Of a stretch of DNA of 64,000 bases, positions 55,056 to 64,000 are shown one piece after another; positions within the stretch are counted from its first letter, which is position 1; each line of letters begins with the position of its first letter. The position numbers and the translations under genes were made by a program. The stretch spans positions 28,329,681 to 28,393,680 of the forward strand of contig OU612071.1 of the NCBI GenBank assembly GCA_914767715.1, in the 5' to 3' direction. The notes under the pieces were generated by a model. That model saw nothing but the letters and a program-made list of their open reading frames with translations. It had not been told where the DNA came from and did no database searches. The DNA is from Membranipora membranacea. Taxonomy: Eukaryota > Bryozoa > Gymnolaemata > Cheilostomatida > Membraniporidae.

Positions 55056-58000
55056 TTAGGAATCGTCTTTTTCTGTGCTGGTAGAAGTCTTACTATCTCT
55101 GTCTGTGTCAGTCATGTCGTTTAGTTGCCACGGTAACTCAAACATGGCGGCAGGAAGTGGTACACAATGAGTGGATACCATATCTACCATATACTTATCA
55201 GCCTACAAATAATCAGATAACAGCAGCCTAGTTATAGCGGCACAGTGATTAGGAGATAAGGCGCCCAAACTTCTACATGAGACACAAGAGGTTTTATTTG
55301 CAACAGTTTTCTGACTATTTGTCAATCAGCATTGTTTGTGACAGTGTCGCCCATGTACATCATGTCATAATGCCATAATTTAGGTCATCATTTATATTAT
55401 TAGAATTGAAATTTTGAATTTGAATTCTCATTATATTGTCGGCAATGCATTATTTTCTTATATTTGAATGTGTTTAATCTGGCGATCTATCGAGAGATTT
55501 CAGCTCCCTGTACGATAATCCATCTAACTACTCACCAAATACAAAGCTAGGTGATTTTTAGTACTCTGTTCAAGCTCATCTCCTTCACTCAAAGGACGGG
55601 TGTGGCCTGAGGCGTCGGAAAGCTTTAGTAAAGTATTCCTACAATCTGATTGGTTCACACCTTCATCCATCAAATACTGTTCTGTAATATAATATAATAA
55701 TAAAATCATAAAGTATTTTGTTATTTGAATTCTATAGAGAAATAAATGTACAAAATTTATATTGTTGAACAGTTTTGGGATATATTAGCTCTATTTGGAG
55801 CTTTGTCAAAAAACTTCCCTCTTTAAGGGTAGTCAATAGTAAGGGATGTGAAATACAAAAAAACATGTGAGTTGTCTGTTCTTGCAGATAACTCCTAACC
55901 CGTCAATTGATTATTAGAATTTGTTACAAATTTGAAAATATACTGTACTATCACACCGTTAATGTGTTCTGTGATTATAAGACTCCATATAACCACACTG
56001 GGTAAAATTTCGAGACACTTATGCTACACAAATACAATCATCTATTGATCAGAGATTGTGTAACGCTTGAGGTGGTTTGTGGTTGGAAGAGATTGACTTA
56101 CCTTTTCTACCTTCAGTAAACGAGAGCCACCTCATGACTTTACCCTGAGACTCAGAGTTTAGTATCTGAGGATATCTGTGTATGAGCAGCTTCAGAAGGA
56201 GATAATTACCTCTGTTAGTTCTCACATCTACTGCATCTCTGTGTTAGGGAAATATAGATATTATATAAATATTTTGTCAGGTAAAAATAAGTTTGAATAT
56301 TATTTATATACTATATATATCGTATATATATAGTACATATGTAATTCTAATGAAACGATCTCTGTTGTTTCTATGATAGCTATTGAAACCAAGGACATAA
56401 GTACTTAAGATAGTGGTGCTTGTTGATTATCTGTTTATTTTCGTGCGTCCATAACGCCCATAAAAGCAGTTTCTAATGATTGACGCACATTATGTAAACA
56501 GTCTTTCAATTTTATGAAAACGTGTGTAAAATTTTATCTGCTATGAACTGAGTACTGAGTGGGGATAGATTTCTATGTTGCTAAAATATTCCCAGGGTTT
56601 ACATAATTATAAGCTGGTGTTTAATTTGGCTAGTTTGGGTGTGAGTTTATGATCGCTATTGGGTGAACACCTCTGGAGTGACTGAAGTAAAAATATTGTG
56701 AAAGCGATTTAGAGTAATAGTATTGTGTATCTCTGCTAGATTTTGGAGCTCACTAAGCATTGGCTTCAAATAAATGCACTTATTTTTTAACGATTCAGTT
56801 CCGGAAGGTCACATCCTACTCAATGTATCACAGTTTCATAAAGTAATCCTATGTCACATGATCTGTTTGTACACATGTACTTACAGAGCTATCATCTCAT
56901 CCTGAGTGCGTCTGATGAGCCTGACAGGTCCGTGATACTCTTTCAGCCACTTAGCGTTGTCTAAATCAAAATATTCTCTGATCACTGTCTCAACTAATCC
57001 ATCTATATAATAAAGAAAACCAAAATATTTATCATTAGGAAGAGGCAGCAAATGTGAATATGCCATAGCAAGAAAGAGGTTTTAGTATGCTAACACTCTA
57101 TGGTGTTATAACCTAATGGCATTGTGGTAAAATTATTCTTGACACTGAAAAACTACTCAAATCAAGCCAGCGTTTTAAAGACTGACCTTAAACTTATAAA
57201 AACCTAAATGTTTATTTATTTATTTATTCCTATGCACTAGGACTTATTCGACCGCCCTATTTTACGGGATCCCTTAAGCGCAGATGGCTTGTGTGGGGTA
57301 GTACCCTATACCCTTGCCCGCCATTACCGGCTACTCTTTTTCGAAGAGGCAGAGGCGGATGGTTATACTGTGTGCACACAGTAGAACTCCTGTATTTATG
57401 GTCCTGATCCGAACAGACCTGGCCAGGGTGAATGGCTTGCCAGTGCCAAATCAGAAAATGACAGCCGGCGCAGGGAACCGAACCTGGATCATGAGATCAA
57501 AAGTCCTTACCCGTCAGACCACTCCTGACTTAAAGGTCAAAACACTTTAACTTACATTTATCTATATGTTTATGGGTCTCACATCAGATTAAGTTAAATC
57601 AGATCTGGAGTTGCTCCCCCACTACTGATCGTCTGTCTAGAGCTTATTAGTCGAAGGGAAGCAACTCCAAAATAAACTAAACTTCATCTATTCTACACCT
57701 GTCTGGTAACTTACTAAACCTGATTTCAGAAGTACTGTTCGGTGGTAAGTGCTGTTCGGTGGTAAGTACTGTTCGGTGGTAAGTACTGTTCGATGGTAAG
57801 TACTGTTCGGTGGTAAGTACTGTTCGGTGGTAAGTACTGTTCGGTGGTAAGTACTGTTCGGTGGTAAGTACTGTTCGATGGTAACTACTGTTCGGTGGTA
57901 AGTACTGTTCGGTGGTAAGTGCTGTTCGGTGGTAAGTGCTGTTCGGTGGTAAGTACTGTTCGGTGGTAAGTACTGTTCGGTGGTAAGTGCTGTTCGGTGG

Positions 58001-58979
58001 TAAGTGCTGTTCGGTGGTAAGTGCTGTTCGGTGGTAAGTACTGTTCGGTGGTAAGTGCTGTTCGGTGGTAAGTACTGTTCGGTGGTAAGTACTGTTCGGT
58101 GGTAAGTGCTGTTCGGTGGTAAGTACTGTTCGGTGGTAAGTACTGTTCGGTGGTAAGTGCTGTTCGGTGGTAAGTACTGTTCGGTGGTAAGTACTGTTCG
58201 GTGGTAAGTGCTGTTCGGTGGTGAGCTCGTAAATTTGAATCAAATGATAGATATTCACAATTATGGCAGATATAAACGATAAATACAAAATAAGTTCACA
58301 CTCACCCATCCACTTAGGCATTCTGTTCTTAGCTAGAGGTAAAACATCATCAAACGTAGCATCCAGAATCTACAACCAACAAAGCTTCTATATTACTCCT
58401 CATATGTTTAGGATGATTGCATCAAGTGGAAATTCATGTAAAGCAAATTTAGTCCAGAATTCTAACAAGTATGAAATCAATCCCTTATAATCTTATATCT
58501 TATGTATGCAGATATAGGCTATGTACAAGAATTGCGGGAATTACATTAGACCAGCAATTTGGAGTTATCTACTCAGTCTTAGTGTGTTGAACAGACAATA
58601 GACAACTCAACACGCAAAAAAAAGCCAAAACCATCAGCCAATCAAAACTAAACCAAAACAGAAGCACATGTGTCTATTCAGAAATGCACACTAGAGATAC
58701 ATGAGTATATAACACCAGAGAAGCAATATCCAACTCAACCAATAATATAGACAAGGCCCCATTGTTGGCCTGTATCCCAGGTTACAATTACATGTGATAC
58801 GCTTCAGTGTGTTTAGTAGAGGCGCACACACTGACCAGAGCTTTGCATTGTGGGTAGTTAGCGGCGGCCCATGTACTACTAAATCCTCCGATACTCCAGC
58901 TCATGAATACGATCTGTTCTATGGGAAACTTTAACTCCTCTAGGGCAAACTGTATGACGGTGTCTATAGCAGCGTGCTC
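55056..58979 (-). CDS. ABHD16A: ABHD16A orthologue (alpha/beta-hydrolase lipase), last six exons
   Basis: Exons on the minus strand: 58979-58836, 58369-58306, 57002-56885, 56238-56102, 55681-55536, 55202-55056. They join in phase to 251 residues plus stop. Landmarks: nucleophile elbow FMSWSIGGFSSTWAA with the catalytic Ser; ILDATFDDVLPLAKNRMPKW; YHGPVRLIRRTQDEM with the probable catalytic Asp; NRGNYLLLKLLIHRYP; and STHCVPLPAAMFELPWQL with the probable catalytic His. The C-terminus then ends in an acidic Ser/Thr-rich tail. In vertebrates ABHD16A is an ER-membrane phosphatidylserine lipase that makes lysophosphatidylserine. The N-terminal half, with its membrane segments, lies beyond the window. 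The triad is intact, so the gene is probably active. ABHD16B is the main alternative, but human ABHD16B, from memory, is intronless. Confidence 0.9.
57211..57541 (-). mobile_element. tRNA-derived SINE in an ABHD16A intron
   Basis: On the minus strand an A-box-like AGTGGTCTGACGGGTAAGGAC (57515-57534 region) and a B-box-like CCAGGTTCGGTTCCC (57472-57486) lie near the 5' end. A ~230-bp body follows, then a 3' tail of AAATA repeats (57211-57229). It has the same orientation as the gene and differs from the 25.8 kb SINE. Confidence 0.7.
57731..58223. repeat. 17-bp minisatellite, about 29 copies, in an ABHD16A intron
   Basis: The unit is GGTGGTAAGTACTGTTC, with an A/G alternation (AGTACTG or AGTGCTG) and two GATGG variants. 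On the minus strand all frames are open, because the unit length is not a multiple of 3 and no stop occurs, giving a spurious 17-residue-repeat ORF (57677-58321). It ends only ~80 bp from the exon at 58306. Confidence 0.95.
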
Positions 58980-59181
58980 CTGAGTATATGAGAAAGATGA
59001 AGTGATACAAAATTGTAATTGTGATTAGGCATGATAGAACATGATGAGGCCGTTATTTTAATATGAGTTTAGTACTATATATATACAGGGTCACTATCTC
59101 ATAAACTTTGTAAAACTTGAGCATCCTCTATGAAGGCGAGATATTTATTGTTTAATTTGTCAGAGTAGCTGAATAAGAGTT
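58980..59181. other. intron sequence upstream of the 58.9 kb ABHD16A exon
   Basis: Short unique stretch between the exon acceptor and the 56-bp satellite. Nothing distinctive. Confidence 0.4.
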
Positions 59182-62100
59182 TTAACAGTAAGTGGGGTGT
59201 GGACATATAAAGCTGCTGGTATATTTGTAGTTCAGACCTAACAGTAAGTAGGGTGTGGAAATATAAAGCTGCTGGTATATTTGTAGTTCAGACCTAACAG
59301 TAAGTGGGGTGTGGACATATAAAGCTGCTGGTATATTTGTAGTTCAGACCTAACAGTAAGTGGGGTGTGGACATATAAAGCTGCTGGTATATTTGTAGTT
59401 CAGACCTAACAGTAAATGGGGTGTGGACATATAAAGCTGCTGGTATATTTGTAGTTCAGACCTAACAGTAAGTAGGGTGTGGACATATAAAGCTGCTGGT
59501 ATATTTGTAGTTCAGACCTAACAGTAAGTGGGGTGTGGACATATAAAGCTGCTGGTATATTTGTAGTTCAGACCTAACAGTAAGTGGGGTGTGGACATAT
59601 AAAGCTGCTGGTATATTTGTAGTTCAGACCTAACAGTAAGTGGGGTGTGGACATATAAAGCTGCTGGTATATTTGTAGTTCAGACCTAACAGTAAGTAGG
59701 GTGTGGACATATAAAGCTGCTGGTATATTTGTAGTTCAGACCTAACAGTAAGTGGGGTATGGACATATAAAGCTGCTGGTATATTTGTAGTTCAGACCTA
59801 ACAGTAAGTAGGGTGTGGACATATAAAGCTGCTGGTATATTTGTAGTTCAGACCTAACAGTAAGTAGGGTGTGGACATATAAAGCTGCTGGTATATTTGT
59901 AGTTCAGACCTGACAGTAAGTGGAGTGTGGACATATAAAGCTGCTGGTATATTTGTAGTTCAGACCTAACAGTAAGTGGGGTGTGGACATATAAAGCTGC
60001 TGGTATATTTGTAGTTCAGACCTAACAGTAAGTGGGGTGTGGACATATAAAGCTGCTGGTATATTTGTAGTTCAGACCTAACAGTAAGTAGGGTGTGGAC
60101 ATATAAAGCTGCTGGTATATTTGTAGTTCAGACCTAACAGTAAGTGGAGTGTGGACATATAAAGCTGCTGGTATATTTGTAGTTCAGACCTAACAGTAAG
60201 TGGGGTGTGGACATATAAAGCTGCTGGTATATTTGTAGTTCAGACCTAACAGTAAGTAGGGTGTGGACATATAAAGCTGCTGGTATATTTGTAGTTCAGA
60301 CCTAACAGTAAGTGGGGTGTGGACATATAAAGCTGCTGGTATATTTGTAGTACAGACCTAACAGTAAGTGGGGTGTGGACATATAAAGCTGCTGGTATAT
60401 TTGTAGTTCAGACCTAACAGTAAGTGGGGTGTGGACATATAAAGCTGCTGGTATATTTGTAGTTCAGACCTAACAGTAAGTGGGGTGTGGACATATAAAG
60501 CTGCTGGTATATTTGTAGTTCAGACCTAACAGTAAGTAGGTGTGGACATATAAAGCTGCTGGTATATTTGTAGTTCAGACCTAACAGTAAGTGGGGTGTG
60601 GACATATAAAGCTGCTGGTATATTTGTAGTTCAGACCTAACAGTAAGTAGGTGTGGACATATAAAGCTGCTGGTATATTTGTAGTTCAGACCTAACAGTA
60701 AGTAGGTGTGGACATATAAAGCTGCTGGTATATTTGTAGTTCAGACCTAACAGTAAGTGGGGGGTGGACATATAAAGCTGCTGGTATATTTGTAGTTCAG
60801 ACCTAACAGTAAGTGGGGTGTGGACATATAAAGCTGCTGGTATATTTGTAGTTCAGACCTAACAGTAAGTGGGGTGTGGACATATAAAGCTGCTGGTATA
60901 TTTGTAGTTCAGACCTAACAGTAAGTGGGTGTGGACATATAAAGCTGCTGGTATATTTGTAGTTCAGACCTAACAGTAAGTGGGGTGTGGACATATAAAG
61001 CTGCTGGTATATTTGTAGTTCAGACCTAACAGTAAGTGGGGTGTGGACATATAAAGCTGCTGGTATATTTGTAGTTCAGACCTAACAGTAAGTAGGGTGT
61101 GGACATATAAAGCTGCTGGTATATTTGTAGTACAGACCTAACAGTAAGTAGGGTGTGGACATATAAAGCTGCTGGTATATTTGTAGTTCAGACCTAACAG
61201 TAAGTGGGGTGTGGACATATAAAGCTGCTGGTATATTTGTAGTTCAGACCTAACAGTAAGTAGGGTGTGGACATATAAAGCTGCTGGTATATTTGTAGTT
61301 CAGACCTAACAGTAAGTGAGGTGTGGACATATAAAGCTGCTGGTATATTTGTAGTTCAGACCTAACAGTAAGTGGGGTGTGGACATATAAAGCTGCTGGT
61401 ATATTTGTAGTTCAGACCTAACAGTAAGTGGGTGTGGACATATAAAGCTGCTGGTATATTTGTAGTTCAGACCTAACAGTAAGTGGGGTGTGGACATATA
61501 AAGCTGCTGGTATATTTGTAGTTCAGACCTAACAGTAAGTGGAGTGTGGACATATAAAGCTGCTGGTATATTTGTAGATCAGACCTAACAGTAAGTGGAG
61601 TGTGGACATATAAAGCTGCTGGTATATTTGTAGTTCAGACCTAACAGTAAGTAGGGTGTGGACATATAAAGCTGCTGGTATATTTGTAGTTCAGACCTAA
61701 CAGTAAGTAGGGTGTGGACATATAAAGCTGCTGGTATATTTGTAGTTCAGACCTAACAGTAAGTGGGGTGTGGACATATAAAGCTGCTGGTATATTTGTA
61801 GTTCAGACCTAACAGTAAGTGGGGTGTGGACATATAAAGCTGCTGGTATATTTGTAGTTCAGACCTAACAGTAAGTGGGTGTGGACATATAAAGCTGCTG
61901 GTATATTTGTAGTTCAGACCTAACAGTAAGTGGGTGTGGACATATAAAGCTGCTGGTATATTTGTAGTTCAGACCTAACAGTAAGTAGGTGTGGACATAT
62001 AAAGCTGCTGGTATATTTGTAGTACAGACCTAACAGTAAGTGGGGTGTGGACATATAAAGCTGCTGGTATATTTGTAGTTCAGACCTAACAGTAAGTAGG

Positions 62101-64000
62101 TGTGGACATATAAAGCTGCTGGTATATTTGTAGTACAGACCTAACAGTAAGTGGGGTGTGGACATATAAAGCTGCTGGTATATTTGTAGTTCAGACCTAA
62201 CAGTAAGTAGGGTGTGGACATATAAAGCTGCTGGTATATTTGTAGTACAGACCTAACAGTAAGTGGGGTGTGGACATATAAAGCTGCTGGTATATTTGTA
62301 GTTCAGACCTAACAGTAAGTAGGTGTGGACATATAAAGCTGCTGGTATATTTGTAGTTCAGACCTAACAGTAAGTGGGTGTGGACATATAAAGCTGCTGG
62401 TATATTTGTAGTTCAGACCTAACAGTAAGTGGGGTGTGGACATATAAAGCTGCTGGTATATTTGTAGTTCAGACCTAACAGTAAGTGGGGTGTGGACATA
62501 TAAAGCTGCTGGTATATTTGTAGTTCAGACCTAACAGTAAGTGGGTGTGGACATATAAAGCTGCTGGTATATTTGTAGTTCAGACCTAACAGTAAGTGGG
62601 GTGTGGACATATAAAGCTGCTGGTATATTTGTAGTTCAGACCTAACAGTAAGTGGGGTGTGGACATATAAAGCTGCTGGTATATTTGTAGTTCAGACCTA
62701 ACAGTAAGTGGGTGTGGACATATAAAGCTGCTGGTATATTTGTAGTTCAGACCTAACAGTAAGTGGGGTGTGGACATATAAAGCTGCTGGTATATTTGTA
62801 GTTCAGACCTAACAGTAAGTAGGGTGTGGACATATAAAGCTGCTGGTATATTTGTAGTTCAGACCTAACAGTAAGTGGGGTGTGGACATATAAAGCTGCT
62901 GGTATATTTGTAGTTCAGACCTAACAGTAAGTGGGGTGTGGACATATAAAGCTGCTGGTATATTTGTAGTTCAGACCTAACAGTAAGTGGGGTGTGGACA
63001 TATAAAGCTGCTGGTATATTTGTAGTTCAGACCTAACAGTAAGTAGGGTGTGGACATATAAAGCTGCTGGTATATTTGTAGTTCAGACCTAACAGTAAGT
63101 GGGGTGTGGACATATAAAGCTGCTGGTATATTTGTAGTTCAGACCTAACAGTAAGTGGGGTGTGGACATATAAAGCTGCTGGTATATTTGTAGTTCAGAC
63201 CTAACAGTAAGTAGGGTGTGGACATATAAAGCTGCTGGTATATTTGTAGTTCAGACCTAACAGTAAGTGGGGTGTGGACATATAAAGCTGCTGGTATATT
63301 TGTAGTTCAGACCTAACAGTAAGTGGGGTGTGGACATATAAAGCTGCTGGTATATTTGTAGTTCAGACCTAACAGTAAGTAGGTGTGGACATATAAAGCT
63401 GCTGGTATATTTGTAGTTCAGACCTAACAGTAAGTGGGGTGTGGACATATAAAGCTGCTGGTATATTTGTAGTTCAGACCTAACAGTAAGTAGGGTGTGG
63501 ACATATAAAGCTGCTGGTATATTTGTAGTTCAGACCTAACAGTAAGTGGGGTGTGGACATATAAAGCTGCTGGTATATTTGTAGTTCAGACCTAACAGTA
63601 AGTAGGTGTGGACATATAAAGCTGCTGGTATATTTGTAGTTCAGACCTAACAGTAAGTGGGGTATGGACATATAAAGCTGCTGGTATATTTGTAGTTCAG
63701 ACCTAACAGTAAGTGCGGTGTGGACATATAAAGCTGCTGGTATATTTGTAGTTCAGACCTAACAGTAAGTGCGGTGTGGACATATTAAGCTGCTGGTATA
63801 TTTGTAGTTCAGACCTAACAGTAAGTGGGGTGTGGACATATAAAGCTGCTGGTATATTTGTAGTTCAGACCTAACAGTAAGTGGGGTGTGGACATATAAA
63901 GCTGCTGGTATATTTGTAGTTCAGACCTGACAGTAAGTGGAGTGTGGACATATAAAGCTGCTGGTATATTTGTAGTTCAGACCTGACAGTAAGTGGAGTG
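59182..64000. repeat. 56-bp satellite, about 86 copies, running off the window
   Basis: The unit runs TAACAGTAAGTGGGGTGTGG, ACATATAAAGCTGCTGGTAT, ATTTGTAGTTCAGACC. Units differ mainly in the G-run (GTGGGG, GTAGGG, GTGGAG); single-base-deleted 55-bp units (GTGGGTGTGG, GTAGGTGTGG) are frequent from about 60530 on. Occasional GTACAGACC and CTGACAG variants occur. The minus-strand ORFs of 63-81 codons here are repeat by-products. From gene context it lies in an upstream intron of ABHD16A; its true length is unknown. Confidence 0.97.

Noticed and set aside
57677-58321. Minus-strand 214-codon ORF with 17-residue repeats
   Set aside because: It is the 17-bp minisatellite read through; its only non-repeat coding part is the ABHD16A exon, which is in the same strand but ends at its own donor.
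60414-63671. Eight minus-strand ORFs of 63-81 codons
   Set aside because: They are frames of the 56-bp satellite, broken wherever a 55-bp unit shifts the frame.
59182-64000. CRISPR array
   Set aside because: Units are contiguous with no unique spacers, and the window is eukaryotic. The same applies to the 25-bp and 17-bp arrays.

Overview
This is eukaryotic, almost certainly invertebrate animal, nuclear DNA. It is AT-rich, genes are split by GT-AG introns, an ABHD16A lipase orthologue is present, and most of the window is occupied by LINEs, a tyrosine-recombinase retroelement, SINE-like units, foldback elements and satellites. There is nothing prokaryotic. I cannot name the species; a marine invertebrate is an inference from the repeat mix.

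Layout. 0-3 kb: a duplicated non-coding segment with two adjacent near-perfect hairpins, then the 3' tail of a LINE. 3.1-5.8 kb: a broken LINE. 6.2-9.4 kb: a 25-bp satellite of about 128 copies. 10.2-16.6 kb (+): a complete 13-exon gene for a secreted-then-anchored type I membrane protein of 595 aa with two copies of an unrecognised ~231-aa module. 19.7-23.6 kb (-): a decayed Ngaro/DIRS-type retroelement (SGNH hydrolase, gag-like, RT/RNase H and tyrosine recombinase blocks). 24.1-25.7 kb: a dispersed palindromic repeat. 25.8 kb: a tRNA-like SINE. 27.1-33.2 kb: a ~170-bp tandem array split by a nearly full-length LINE. 33.4-34.2 kb: a short inverted-repeat element. 34.5-36.3 kb (-): exons of a ubiquitin-specific protease. 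37.9-40.5 kb: a foldback element with a LINE fragment in one arm. 40.5-41.0 kb: inverted copies of the ~170-bp array.

41.3-47.3 kb (-): a complete 8-exon, 410-aa paralogue of the 10-16 kb receptor with one module and a different cytoplasmic tail; a LINE and a U2-snRNA-like remnant lie in its introns. 48.8-50.6 kb: another broken LINE. 51.7-52.8 kb (-): an orphan membrane-protein exon and an orphan ORF. 55.1-59.0 kb (-): the last six exons of an ABHD16A orthologue, with a SINE and a 17-bp minisatellite in one intron. 59.2 kb to the window end: a 56-bp satellite, still running, which should lie in an upstream intron of ABHD16A.

The most notable items are the two paralogous receptor genes, whose exon lengths and phases close perfectly, and the retroelement. 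In the retroelement every coding block starts at a splice-acceptor-like site and is followed 23-56 nt after its stop by the same 10-bp motif GTATTAGTCG. All splice models were assembled by eye from reading frame and consensus; there is no transcript support.
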